Source: Loripinus fragilis
Lineage: Eukaryota; Mollusca; Bivalvia; Lucinida; Lucinidae
NCBI GenBank assembly: GCA_964019695.1
Contig: OZ026518.1
Location: 84,191,950 to 84,255,949 of the forward strand
Reading direction: 5' to 3'
DNA length: 64,000 nt
Both the position numbers and the translations under genes were made by a program. The notes under the pieces are model-generated. The model had not been told where the DNA came from and ran no database searches. It saw nothing but the letters and a program-made list of their open reading frames with translations. Below are positions 11,607-23,600 of the stretch, piece by piece. Each line of letters starts with the position of its first letter. The stretch's first letter is position 1.

Positions 11607-12770
11607 GCATGTATATATGACAAAATATTGAGCTTTACATGCCAAAACGTGATAGAATCTAACATTATTGGCTTCATTAAACTCGTTGCGAAAATGCGAT
11701 AATCACCTACATCTAAATTGTTGACGTTACATTGCAAGACCCTTGGGTCTGCACTATAATCACCGAGTCTGTCCGTCTGTTACCAGTTATGGCATATTTT
11801 GATCACATTTTGCATACAAATGCATGCCAACATTGTCTAACCACTGGCACGTGTAACATCCTTTTTTGATGGACGAGGGTTTGCTGAGCACCATTTCAGC
11901 AAGTTGTGGTCAGTTAGTGAAAACGTTCATAACTATTGAACCGCATGGTATATTTGGATCAAATGTTTTTTGTAATTAATTGTTTTATTTCAGAAACAAC
12001 ATCATACAACATAAAAAGGCACAATACATTTTACAATACACAGGTACATGTATAAGTTAGTCATACTACAAAATATGAATCTTTAGGTTTCACATTATGA
12101 ATAAAAACATGACAAGATGTATTCTCAATATGTATGTCTCCTCTCCCAAATGCATGTACTGATAGATTAGCTACTTCAGTGCGCATTGTATCAGCAAGAA
12201 AAGTAGATTTTGAACAATCCTGAGACAGGTTCTATACATGCCTTATTTTCCATTGCAAAGTTATACATTTTGTCACGTTTTAGTAAAAACAATGTATGAC
12301 TAGTTGTTATTCGCTTATCAAAGCTTTATATGTTTTACAAGGTGGCTGCAGGAAAAATTTATGAGAAAATGGGGAGGGGAGAAAAGGAAAGAGGGAGAGG
12401 AAGTTGACAGAGAGAGAGAGAGAGTCAGAGAGAGTCGCCTTTCTTGTTTATGCATTGTCATCTATTAATGGTTAAAGATTCACCCATTTTTGTCAAATTG
12501 GGCAAGTCTACTTTTTATAAAATAGATATGCTTTTCAACATTTATTTTTTGACTAAGGTACACTTTAAAATTTGCTTTTGTTGGTTGAGTTTTAAAGCAT
12601 TTGTTTTTAAATATAAAATATTTTCCGAGCAATATAATGAATTTTTGACCTGGGTTCTATACAATGTGCTCTTTCCGTGATACCAAAAGTAGCATACTTT
12701 AAGCTAAAATGCATTGTTATGTTATATTTAATGTATCATCACAGAGAAACAATGTAATCAAACTAACACA
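11607..12770. other. Mostly unannotated; purine-rich run at 12,370-12,436
   Basis: A GA-rich tract with (GA)n and GAGA motifs lies at about 12,370-12,436. The rest shows no recognisable gene or repeat; ORFs reach 78 codons at most. Confidence 0.5.
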
Positions 12771-12965
12771 CTGAGCAGAACCTCAGTTGTAGAATGCTTG
12801 ACTCGAGACCGAAGGGCCCGTTATCGAGCCTCACCGGCGTCACTGCGTTATGTCCTTGAGCAAAACACATTAATCCTAACTTAGTACTGGTTCGACCCAG
12901 GAAGACTGTATCAATATAGCTGAAACATTGTTTTCTGAGACCTATAGAATCAAATCTAACAAACA
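12771..12965 (+). mobile_element. tRNA-derived SINE, degraded copy
   Basis: Same family as 3,215-3,409: a decayed A-box ('cctcagttgtagaatgc'), a B-box-like 'tatcgagcctcacc', 'gtccttgagcaaaacac' and 'ttagtactggttcgaccca', ending in 'agaatcaaatctaac' plus an A-rich tail. Confidence 0.8.
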
Positions 12966-13153
12966 AAAAACACTATGAAGAAACAAAGAAAAGAGCTCTG
13001 GGATAGTCCAAGCTAAAGCCTATTAAATTGTTGCCTGGGACATAAAGAATCAAATCAAACAAACAAAAACACTATGAAAAAACAGAGAAAAGGGTTCACA
13101 GATAGTCAGAGCTTACACCCCTTATATTGTTGTCTGGAACGTAAAGAATCAAA

Positions 13154-13246
<93 letters not shown>

Positions 13247-13305
13247 GACGGTATGAAGAAAAGGGCTCACAGATAGTCAGAGCTAAAGCCCATTAAACAT
13301 GACAG
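12966..13305 (+). repeat. SINE-tail tandem repeat, three units, with a (CA)n microsatellite
   Basis: A ~105-bp segment ('gaagaaa...agagctctgggatagtc', 'taaagcctattaaattg', 'aaagaatcaaatca') occurs three times directly after the SINE. The second unit's tail has grown into an uninterrupted (CA)n run of about 86 bp (13,158-13,243). The His/Thr ORF across it is an artefact of the microsatellite. Confidence 0.85.
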
Positions 13306-14517
13306 TGCGAATATAGCTTTTAGTTGTTAAAAATAACTACCATAACTTCTTCATTAGACAGCGCTTCTCTTGATGTGTCTCCGTGGTATTTTCGTTTCAG
13401 TTTTGTCTCCATACATAAGAAATATAATATGCTTGTTTAAGATAATTAAATATGTCTTCGCTTCTAATTAAGTAAGAAAGTTCCTAAAACTGATGAAAGT
13501 TGGACACAATGGCGATAAATCAACACTGATAATCATTAAGGTCGCATCACTGAGAATTCCAGCTGGAATATTGACTAGTTTTAACAAAATCCCACTGTTG
13601 AGGATAAAAATACAACAGAAAAAAAACATAGTTTGCTCTTCAACTCGAAAACCAGGCCTCGAGGTTATAAAGCTTTTCATGCTCAACTCAACTGAGCATG
13701 AAATTTGAACTGCTCATCAAAACTAAAATACCGATAAATGAAGAAGTTCCTTGTTGAGATGAATAGGTTGTCAGAGATTCAATTTTTTTTTGTCTTTTTT
13801 TTCTATAAAATGTATCTTTTTCATTTGACACTCCTGTTATCCTGTGCTAGGTGCTAATGGTATTTTCCCAAAATATTCAGACACACCCTAAATATTCAGA
13901 CACATTGGATTTCTGCCTCAAATGGAACCCTTAAGATAGGGAGCAGGTTGATTGAAAGGTGGCAACAAAATGAAAGGCCATACAGACCTTGAGTATATAT
14001 TACTGTCCCTTATTTAAGTCTGAGCAAAGTCTGTGCTGTTCAACTCAACCCAACTGTCTGAATATAGAGGGTAGGTGCAGTAATGCTTTGATTGTATGCT
14101 TATATACTGTTTCTTTAACCTTTCGTGTCCTTTAACACATATTACATGTATATCACAGCCGGGAGGGCACCAATTAGCATATTTTACCTAACATGTTTGT
14201 GTACTCAGTGCAACTGTTAGGTTGAATATGGTTATTTTATGTCTCTTAAAAACCACAAAAACTCACCAACAAATAAACTGGTCAAACTATAAGAATCCTT
14301 TAGACAAATAAAACCAGACTACTGAATGGTGCCTTCACGGCTGTTTAAAATGTTTCAAAACAGCTGTTGAAATTGCATGAAAGGTGCATGAAAGGGGTGA
14401 GCTAGAGATACAATCAACAAATAAAATACCTTTACTGTAGTTTGTAAGGCATGCAGAGGGATGGCCCTCCCCGACCCTCTGTATGTCAGATGACGGGGAG
14501 AATAAAGTGTAAAGATG
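13306..14517. other. Mostly unannotated; partial copy of the 35.3-kb element
   Basis: At about 13,655-13,705, 'cctcgaggttataaagcttt' and 'catgctcaactcaactgagc' match the terminal arms of the element at 35,283-35,522, so this is a solo or truncated end. Nothing else recognised. Confidence 0.5.

Positions 14518-14549
<32 letters not shown>
14518..14549. repeat. Poly-A run, about 32 bases
   Basis: An uninterrupted A-run ends at 14,549. It could be the tail of a retroposed sequence, but I see no recognisable body upstream, so it is recorded as a simple repeat. Confidence 0.9.
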
Positions 14550-14552
<3 letters not shown>

Positions 14553-14582
14553 CCTTGGTTTAAGTCTCTCAGGTGTTGTATA

Positions 14583-15603
14583 CTGCTCAGCAAAAGTTTA
14601 ACACGGATTTTAATATCATATCCAGGTTTGAATGAATATGAAATATTTTATTTGGTGTAAATCAACAAGTACATGTATGGGGATCTGAAAATTAATGTTT
14701 TTTTTGTAACCGCCAGGCAAAACGTAATCTGGTTAGGCGTCAGTGGATTGACGTTACTTTTTATGTCATGCGCATTTAAAAGATACACGCCCACATCAAA
14801 AATTAAAACTTTCGATTCTAACATAAAGCAAAAGGTTCTTAATGGTGAAAAACATTGAAAACGTCAGAGAATGGTACCCGTTTATGCCATGTTTCTGCGT
14901 ACCATAATGACGTTAAAATGCCCTGTTTCCATTTTTTGACTTTTCAGCGAACTGAATTAAGCGTTAATGCAATCCTTTTGATCCTAGTGTGGCACAAGCA
15001 CCCTGAACTGTTTTATTAGTCATTCATTTGAAAACGTCTTCTATTGATAACGATACCACCTACATTAAGCCTAGATTTCAGATTAACGTCAATTTTCATG
15101 AATCAAATATGCAGAGATAAACTTTTATAAACTTGCCTTACCCTTAATTGTCTTTCTTATGGCACCCTCTCAAACACGAAAACCCTTTCAATTAAGCATG
15201 TCTACGCAGCGAAAAAAGTACTGTTTTGGGCTTACAAACGCCATTATAAAACGACGTTATTGGTTTCTGAGACTCAACGTTTGCTTCAAAGGCTCAACTG
15301 AGACGACCTTAATTTTTTTCAGAATGGCTGTTTCAACCTAACTAGAAAACAAGAGACTTTATAAACCGATGCTGTATCACTTTTTTTATTGCGAGTAATG
15401 CAGTTGAAACGCGTTTTTGACCCCTTCCTTGTTTAACGCAACGGACAACGCAGTTGAAATCAAATTAAATTACTCCAATTGCTTTCATCAACTTAAACAC
15501 ATATATATTAAACCATCATTTCAGCAGAACTTTTAAAACTTTAAATAATTTGCTCTCACACAAATTAATCTTTAATTATCCGTGCTAAACTTTTGCTGAG
15601 TAG
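14583..15603. mobile_element. TIR element of about 1.0 kb with TA duplications
   Basis: Left end CTGCTCAGCAAAAGTTTAAC (14,583) and right end, read in reverse, CTACTCAGCAAAAGTTTAGC (15,603). Including the flanking TA on each side the inverted repeats match at 26 of 28 positions. A TA duplication is the Tc1/mariner signature. The interior contains only ORFs up to 61 codons with no transposase motif, so it is non-autonomous or fully decayed. Confidence 0.7.
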
Positions 15604-15605
15604 TA

Positions 15606-15735
15606 TATTTATAATGCAAATAAATGTTGAAATGCCAACAATTGTTGGCATTGTAACATTTACGAGCGGGATAAATTTCGTGCTCACCTAAGTTGAACAT
15701 GGAAAAAGTTTAATAAGCTCGGGCTTGAATTTGTT
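15606..15735 (+). repeat. Degraded copy of the 35.3-kb palindromic element
   Basis: The 15,621-15,662 palindrome centred on 'ccaacaattgttgg' has two mismatched pairs. The following 'cgtgctcacctaagttgaac' and 'aaaaagtttaataagctcgg' match the right half of the element at 35,283-35,522. Confidence 0.65.
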
Positions 15736-15796
15736 GAATGTGATTAGCGTCTTGGTTATTCGGTTATTCGCTTTCTGCTGAATATTACCCCGGGAT

Positions 15797-17311
15797 CCAA
15801 TTTAGGTTACCTTGCACCCCCAACCCAGGACATGCGAGCTAAACAAGTTTGTGTTATGACAACAACAGAACATAGGGTGAAGATTTTTCGCTGGTAAAAT
15901 GCATTTAAGCCCCCTTTGGCTAAGGCTGCTGTCCTTTTTAAGGCGGTGGTTCTGTTGTTTTTGATATATTGTTTAATGTACTTCCCATTGTTTGTTGGAG
16001 TTCTGTGTTTGTCTTTGTTTTGTTATGCATTACTTTGTGTCCATTCTAGTTTTGCAATTATCTTGAAGAGGAAGAGAAAGCTGACTGCTTTGCTATTATT
16101 GTCTTACAGATGTATTGTTACTATACATGTTCTGTGGCTCTTCCTCATGGTGCCGTGGGTTGGTCTGCAGTATGTGATTGTGGTATTTCCTGGTCATACT
16201 CACTTACTTTTTAATATAAAGAAATACTGCTTCTTTTGGCTATATGTTTGAGTGGTGAAATCACTACGGGGATTTATGAATTTTCTCGAGATACAAGCAA
16301 TGATCAGATGATTTACATATCTGACCACAGGAAGAAAGACATGTGTCTACGCTTAATGTGACACCGATTTTGGTGCCCTAGGATAAGCAGAACCCTAGAT
16401 ATGATTGAATTTGTAGGCCTACCCCCCCCCCCCAATCTCGAGAATCATATAAGGGGTTGCCATGGAAACCATGCATTTTCACATAGCCAATACCAAAATG
16501 TTTTGAAGAGAACTTCGTTTCGCATTTAGAGGGTCCCACTAAACAATTTGGCATGAATTTAAAAGGCCTTAGGAGTGCAGATTAGATCTTACCTCAACCA
16601 CTCCCCTAGGCTTATACTTTTTACGTGATTTTCCCTCATTTTTTTTAAGTTTTCATGTATATTCATGAATATGCAAATGAGATTATATTCATATAGGACC
16701 ACTGGATGAATGAACTTGTCAAATTGTACCATTGATTATATTAAAACATGCAACAATGACAATATTGGGATGAAATCAGCCGATTTATATTTTTAATGAT
16801 TTCCCTTATTTTTTAGCGTTTTTTTTTAATATTCATGAATACACAAATTATGCAAATGCAATAGCTTGCATATTTGACAATGGAATTAAAGCCCTATGTC
16901 TTAGCTTTAATTTAGCACAAATTTTAGTAATCTATGGCTAAAAGCAGCTGAGATATTATCGGTCTTGTACAATACCCCCATTCGTGAATCACATTTTTAA
17001 TGTTTTCATAAATATTTATGAATACGAAAATTAGATAATTTGCATATGCAACACGGGGGTAATAGGCCTATGTCTAAGCTTTAATTTAGTACTAAGTTTA
17101 GTAGTCTATCATAAGTAACAGCCGAGATATGAGTACTTTTGTATGCATACCCCATTCTCAAATCCACTATGGGTTGCCATGGAAACAATGCATTTTATAT
17201 AGCCCATACCAATTTCTTTTAGGACACCTTCGTTTCGCATTCAGGGGGTCCCAAGGTACAATTTGGCACCCATGAAAAATTTTCCTGGGGGTGCAAGGTA
17301 ACCTTAATTGG
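15797..17311. mobile_element. TIR-bounded element of 1,515 bp containing other repeats
   Basis: The ends CCAATTTAGGTTACCTTGCA(ccccc) and its complement at 17,287-17,311 match at 24 of 25 positions. Inside are a copy of dispersed repeat R (15,816-16,215), three degenerate ~180-bp units around 'tattcatgaatatgcaaat' (16,634-17,055), and a direct repeat ('gttgccatggaaac', 'cttcgtttcgcattyag', 'gggtccc') at about 16,433-16,560 and 17,150-17,275. No target duplication is evident and no transposase is seen. Confidence 0.65.
15816..16215 (+). repeat. Dispersed repeat R, copy 1
   Basis: Marked by 'catgcgagct', 'ggctgctgtcc', 'ggcggtggttctgttgtt', 'ctttgtgtccattctag', 'ggctcttcctc' and 'cctggtcatactcacttac'. 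At least three other copies occur in this window. The 111-codon hydrophobic-looking ORF inside it is not conserved between copies, so I do not call it a gene. Confidence 0.8.
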
Positions 17312-18837
17312 GTTATACTTATCTAAACTTGCTGCATGCAAAATTTCAATACTCTAGCTAGTCTCAGTAGCTGAACAGGCTTGAGTGAGTCTCACCTGGC
17401 TAAAACCCCCAAAGAAAGTTTTTATTGCTCCAAGGCCCAAATTGGTAAATGTATTTTATTAAGAAAAAATGGGCAAAATAGAGAGGCATCATAAATGTGA
17501 GTGGAAACTTATATTTCACATTTTTTAGTTGATGCCTTATGTCTCAGTTATCAATATTTATGTTTGGTTCTTTAGAAGAAGATTTTGAAGAGACATTTAA
17601 CTGCCCATGGCAGCCATACCGGGCATGTGGAAAATATTATATAGTCATATAGATCGCCTGGTCTAATTGACGAGTAGTTTGACTACAAAAAACGCTTTAA
17701 TTAACAGAGGATCTGAGATGCGTGCTCCTGTTTTATTTATTTTATCAAACGAGTTGGGAAAAAGATCTCTTTTTTGCAATAAGTTTGACAAATTCAAAAA
17801 TACAGGAGCATAAATGTTAGATTCTATTGATCACGTGACGTTAAGATTACTCAAAAATTGCATTTTTGGAATGAAAACGTCAAATTTTTGCCACCTTTTA
17901 CGCAACGTCATAATTGACTTCATTGTGTCAACTTACGAAATCTGTAAACCACTAGACGTTTATCGATTTTATTGCATGACGTAATACCACTCCCAGACGC
18001 GACGTCATGTGACAAATGTTTTTAAAATCAAGTTGCCCATAGCGTGAATTAGGGTTCGGTCAACCTTTGGTCATCATTTGAACAAACCTCGTAGGATCTA
18101 CATCCTAAAACGATATACCAAGGACAAAGGTCATTGACACTATAGCTCCAGTGAAGACGGTTAAAGGAATTTTAGCATATATGGGCGTGGTGGCCACCAT
18201 GGTCACGCGTAGGCCCTGTACAGACTAATTTGACCTTAATACCTAATGAATGGCTGTGGCAGCACGTTTAACCCTTTACGCCATAGGCTATCTTTAGATC
18301 ATGACATCATTTTCTATTTTAAGACAACATTGAAAAAAATCAAGAAAAAAATAAGTTAAGTTTTGAATACTTTTGAAAATATTATGGAAAATGAGCATTT
18401 GCTCTTTTTAGTTAAAATAGCTCAAAGCTCATATTTTAGGACAAAAGTAACATGACCTTAAGGACCTTTAAAAAGTAATTTGATTTTAAAACTTGAAAAA
18501 TTGATTTTTTTTATAAAAATAATAATCAATTTCTCATATTTTAAACAATGGAACAAGAAAAAATACATATTTTTGTCTGAGATTTCACTAATTGCCATTG
18601 GTTAATAATGAAACAACAACAACAAAAAACTTTATATTTTTAAAACTAAACCCTATTTTTAAAAAATATATTTAGGCCAAAAAATCGTTTATATCTAGAA
18701 TAAATATATCACACAATGTAACTACAGTTTCTATGAAGGGATTTCTCTTACAGAAACGTACATTTACATTGTATTTGAAAAGCACATGGGGCGTGGCTTG
18801 TTTTCCTGCATTTATACTTTTTTACACCAACATCAAT
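17312..18837. other. Mostly unannotated
   Basis: A loose inverted pair, 'gtgctcctgttttattt' (17,721) and 'aaaaatacaggagcat' (17,796-17,811), suggests an old TE fragment; 'cgtgctcctgtattatta' at 42,047 is related. No genes recognised. Confidence 0.4.
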
Positions 18838-20460
18838 TCAATTTTGTTCAGGTAGAAGATCAGACATAAACATAGAATATTCATAAGCACATATCATGCA
18901 TACAGATAAAATAACATAGGATATATATAAACTTTGATAAAACAACATAAAATTGATATACATTAGGATGTTATATAAACATGTAAATATTTCTGATCTC
19001 ATGTTCCTAGATTTTATAAAATCATATAATTGAGTAGAAATGGATCTTTCAAGAATGTTTAAAACTACGCCGAGAATACTGACAGGTCTAGAGCTTCTGA
19101 CATCTAATGGGCCATTTTTCATGAAAATGGGTTTCACCCTAGCAAATTCCATATCCTCTGGAACAATGTCTGAGTTAATGGACTTATTAAAAATGATAGA
19201 GGTTGGTGTTTTGAGAAACTCAGCACTATCTTTAATAAAAGGAAGAAGGCAAATATCAGAATTCGATACAATCAAGTACTACACCTGACCTAGGATACCG
19301 TATGGGAAAGTGACAAAAACACAAGAAAACATCACATACAGGAGAGCCAAGAAGTTAGCCCTTTCGCAGCATGTAGTCACAAGACTACATGACATAGACA
19401 AGACAATATGGCAAAGACAAACACAAAATGAAAAAAGTCCACAAAAGAAGAACCTTGGAACAGTCAGTAAGAAAATTACTTGAGGGCTTAAACTAGTTTC
19501 ATGGTACCAATCTCACCCTTAATTGTGATGTGGACCAAGTCACACAGATGTTAACCTAGTCTGTAAGCCATCCGAACGTGCGCTTTTGCTTCTCCTGAGA
19601 CTTTTTAATTCTTTAAGAACAAAACATTCCTTGATTTCTTTAATATGGAAGGTGTGATTTTGGGTGTTTCTTGAACTGTAAACATTTTTTAAGCATCTGA
19701 GCCAACTGAAAAAAAAATGTTTTACTTGCACTTGGCAATCTAAAGTTATATTTGTAAAAAAATGTTAAAATGGTCTGCAGCTGTTTTGGGGTCATCACAA
19801 GTTTCATTTTCAATTTTTAAAACAACTTTAGTGCCCTCGTTTCATTTATTTTTATTTCCCCAAATTTTAACCTGTTTCCCTAGTTGTTTTAGTCATATTT
19901 ATTTTCTTTTACCTTTTTTGATAAATAATCAGCTTTGCCCATGCTTAATTCCCTATTCACCTTATTTCTCAATTTACAGTAACTATTAAAATATTCCTGT
20001 AAATTATTTTTCTTAAAACTATACAAATGTCTCTGTTTTTATTAATTCTAAAATTTCAGCTGACATCCATGGTTCTGTTCTGTTTTTTTCAACCAGACTT
20101 CTTTTATTGGAGCAGCTGTGTCTAAAACATTCATGAAAATGTTTCTAAAACTTGACCATGCTGAATTTTGGCAGAGAGAACTATAAAATTTATTCCAATC
20201 TTGCATTTTTCAGTTTCAGTATAAAGTCTCCTTTGCTGTTATTTTTAAGAGATCTGATTTTAAATCTCTAAAATGAGAACGTTTATGGATTATTTCCCCT
20301 GGTTCACTGATTTCTATGACAAATGGACGTAGACAATCATGGAAATGAGTTTGGCCACAAAACAGCAGTACCTATTTTAATTGATGCTTTACGTTCTAGA
20401 CCAGAGTCAGTCATGTCAGGATGGTGTCTTTGTGGTGCTAGCCAGTACTTAGCAGGATTC
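18838..20460 (-). pseudogene. LINE fragment (linker to RT N-terminus), interrupted
   Basis: Read on the minus strand from high to low coordinates: 'NPAKYWLAPQRHHPD' (about 20,450), 'PWMSAEILELI' (about 20,080), 'DDPKTAADHFNIF' (about 19,780), 'FFFSWLRCLKNVYSSRN' and 'KELKSLRRSKSARSDGLQTR' (19,731-19,550), then after a foreign ~300-bp gap 'KDSAEFLKTPTSIIFNKSI', 'VPEDMEFARVKPIF' and 'RPVSILGVVLNILER' (19,240-19,040). This order fits the endonuclease-RT linker and first RT blocks of jockey/CR1-type LINEs. Stops and frameshifts are frequent. No catalytic FADD is seen. Confidence 0.75.
19235..19548. other. Insertion splitting the LINE fragment
   Basis: LINE-type coding similarity stops at 'DGLQTR' and resumes at 'KDSAEFLKT', consecutive segments in related elements. 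The ~300 bp between ('ctgacctaggataccgtatg' to 'accaagtcacacag') has no ORF. It may be the tail of another retroelement; origin unknown. Confidence 0.45.
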
Positions 20461-21737
20461 ACAATCTCAATGTTAGCTCTCTAAATGGTATGTAAGTTTG
20501 GTTGTTATCATACAAGCGATCACTAAATGCTCAGATGAGCATCATATTAGAGCATATATAGCACGCATATGTAAAGTAAGTCCGTAGATAAAGGCTCAGA
20601 TAAAAACAACACATAAAGCCCCACTAGAGAGCTGCACATGCATGTTTTATAGTTTATGTGTAATTGATTGTACCATATAGGCCAATATGCTAATATACAT
20701 GGAAGTTTGTCATTTTCCATTTTAGACTAAAGCTTCAACCTGATTGATTTGCTCATATCAGCTAAGTCAAACTATTTTCCAGGTCTAGACGAATTCCCTA
20801 TAATATTTCATATAATGGTACAAATTAACCAATCTCCCGCACTGGAACTGTAGTCCTTAGCCCATTTTTAGTGCTAAATCGGAATTTAAGATGTATGGGA
20901 CACAGGTTAAGGTAGTACCTCACTAATTGTTATGTGTTCAAAAAGTTGACTTATTTTAATATGTTAAAATAGCCAAAAACTCATATTTCAGGAAAGCTTC
21001 TCAGGAATGGTGATGATTCAGTGATTTGGTAAAAAACTCTTCCTGCGGACTCGTTGTTTACCTTATCAACACCATTCCTTCGTGACATAATGTTCATATC
21101 AAGGTAACAAAGTTTGCTATTCTCTATGTCTCCACATCTAATAAGATGATTGATACAAAACTTTGCATTTGACAAATGTTACTGCACTGATTTTTGCATT
21201 TTATGTGAAGAAACAACAAAATATGCCCCAAAATCAGTGTCCCAAGAGATTCGAAAAAGCAATGGAACTCCCTTTTATTTAAATATAGTTCGCTCATCCC
21301 TGCAATTGCGTATAGATTATAGCAAAAGAAACACATATTCGCAAATGTTTAGCTATAAAAAATATTTCATCACGCAAGAGTCGATGTATTATTAAAATAT
21401 TTTTGTCTGCTAACACTACATTCATTGCTTGATATGTTGTTAATCTTTTCTCAATATAGAACTGGAGGTGGAACAAGGGGTAGGGGTAGTAATGAGTGGA
21501 TATCATATCTTTTGAGACGATGATCTATTTGCACATAGACAAAGTTTAGGATTTTAACGATTTACAAGTTTTCATGAAAATACATTTCGGAATTGCCTTT
21601 AAGTATTTGTTTTTGAACGTGGAAATGGCAGTATCTTTTAATCTAACCAGAGGCCAAAGTGTGCAAGAATCGCTCACCGGGATTAGACTTATCATGATAT
21701 GCCATAATGTAACATTGTTGCCTTTTTGGCTCTTAGA
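20461..21737. other. No feature recognised
   Basis: Short overlapping ORFs on both strands; no motif, RNA or repeat recognised. Confidence 0.4.
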
Positions 21738-21740
21738 TCA

Positions 21741-21962
21741 GGCCAAATAAAAAATAAGTATGTTTTGGGTAACAGGTCTGACAATTTAATGTAGGGCAGG
21801 CACAAAAAAAATCTGGAAAAAATATAATTTTATGCACATCTAAAGGCATTTCGCCTTTCAAAATGCATAAAACTATATTAAAAAACTGAAAAAATCTAGG
21901 TTTCACCAGTAAATTTAGGTAGTGTCGGGCTACCCTAAACACAGGTATTTTTTTATTTGGCC
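21741..21962. mobile_element. 222-bp MITE with TCA target duplication
   Basis: The ends GGCCAAATAAAAAATAAG and CTTATTT-type complement (…TTTTTTTATTTGGCC) form inverted arms that continue for about 50 bp with mismatches. TCA flanks both sides (21,738-21,740 and 21,963-21,965), giving a 3-bp duplication. No coding capacity. Confidence 0.75.
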
Positions 21963-21999
21963 TCAGATAAGTTTGCATTTCGAAATGCTGTATCTTTGA

Positions 22000-22960
22000 G
22001 TGTTGTTATCAAGTTTCAGTGTAATCTGACTAATAATTCTAGAGGAGATGTTGTTTGGAGAATTCAAAGACAGCCACTGTAGGATATCAGAAAGAAAAGA
22101 TTCCAACGATTCCAAAGCTCCATATTACGCTGATGACCCCACTAAGTTTCGATACAATTCGACATATGTTTCTGGGGGAGATATTGTTTAAAAGCTTCGA
22201 GATGACAGACATATTAGATACAGAATGAAAGCTTTTTAGAAATTTTGATTCTTTATATTGCCCCCAATGTCTCCCCAACATGATATAGTTCAATCCGACA
22301 TATGGCTTGAGAGGAGGTGTTGTTTGAAAAATTCCAAGAGGGCTGCATCTTGGATATTGGAATAGAACAACTCTAGCAATTATGGATCTTCATTTTGCTC
22401 TGATGCCGATTCAATGCAACATATGGTTTGGGAGGAGATGTCATTTTAATAATTGTAAGATGGATGCCATCGTAGTAATATTGGATCCTAATCTTCATTA
22501 TGTTGTATTGCCTCAAACCAAGTTTCAGTTCAATTTGACAATTGCTAAGGAGGTGAAGTCGTTTGAAAAACTTCAAGATGACCTCCATGGCAGCCTTCTT
22601 GACATAGAAATGGAACGATTTTATCAATTCTGGATCTCCATGGTGGCATGATGCCTCCAACCATGTTTCATTTCAATCGAGCATATGGTTCGGGAGGGAG
22701 ATGTGAATTGAAGTAGTTCTGAATTATCCATGTCTCATTAAGTTTCGGTTCAACCAGACATATAGCTCTGGAAGAGATGTCTTCTGAGGAATTTCGAAAA
22801 TGGTTAACAGGGCGACCACCTTAAGTAACAGAATGAATCAATTTGAGCATTTCTGAATCTCAAGTTTGCCTCGATGTCTCCCTAACAAGTTTTGATCCAA
22901 TCCGATTTATGGTTCGGGGGAGATGTTGTTTCAAAAATTTTAAGATGGCCCCCTGTAGCG
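22000..22960 (+). repeat. Irregular tandem repeat, 120-145 bp units
   Basis: The core 'caatccgacatatggtttggg' (with variation) followed by 'aggagatgttgtttgaaaaa' recurs with centres near 22,026, 22,163, 22,299, 22,420, 22,539, 22,682, 22,759 and 22,906. Units are strongly diverged. The 70-95-codon ORFs within it on both strands are incidental. Confidence 0.8.
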
Positions 22961-23039
22961 GCCTTGATATCGAGTTGAACGATTTTAGCAATTCTGAGTC
23001 ATCAAGCTGCAATGATATTATTTGTGTTGATGCTGTACG

Positions 23040-23222
23040 TCCCAGTCAACAATTTTTCATGCATGTCAGTAAGATTACCTGTCTTCATGGGTGAACCAGT
23101 GCTAAGCAAAGGATAAAGTGTCTTGCTCAAGGACACAACACTGTGCCTCCAATGAGTTTTGAAGTAGCAACTCCTTGGTCTCAAGTCTAGATCTCAACCA
23201 CTTAGCCACTGCGCTCCTCATC
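23040..23222 (-). mobile_element. tRNA-derived SINE, minus-strand copy
   Basis: Complement of the SINE at 3,215: a 'gccactgcgctcc' head, 'gtccttgagcaagacac' body (here 'gtgtcttgctcaaggacac') and 'gaaccagtgctaagc'. B-box degraded. It directly abuts the end of the tandem repeat at 22,960. Confidence 0.8.
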
Positions 23223-23379
23223 ATTCGGGAAAGTCCATCACAATTCGAGAATCAGTAGGGATTGTCGAAAATGTGAAAAGCAAACGACGGAGGGACTGGC
23301 GATGGACAACAGACCATATCATTAGCTGACCTGGAGATGAGCTAAAAATGCCATTAAATCTAAAATTGTAGACTTCATT

Positions 23380-23600
23380 TGTGGGAGTCTGTAATTGTTC
23401 TATGTATTGATGCACGTTACTTTATGTCCATTCTAGTATTGCAATCATATTGATGGGGAAGAGAGAGCTGATTGCTTTGCTTAATTTGTCTTCCTGGTGT
23501 CTCGTGGTGGTTGAGCGGCTCTTCCTCGCGGTGCCACGGGGTAGTCTGCAGTTTGTGATTGTGGTATTTCCTTATCATACTCACTTACTATTTTTCACAT
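23380..23600 (+). repeat. Dispersed repeat R, copy 2 (3' half)
   Basis: Starts at 'gtctgtaattgttctatg' and runs through 'ggggaagagagagctgattg' and 'ggtgccacggggtagtctgc' to 'catactcacttac'. Lacks the 5' half present in copies 3 and 4. Confidence 0.85.

Noticed and set aside
13074..13256. His/Thr-rich ORF
   Set aside because: Translation of the (CA)n microsatellite.
22373..23094. Overlapping 83-95-codon ORFs
   Set aside because: They lie on both strands of a diverged tandem repeat, with no consistent frame between units.
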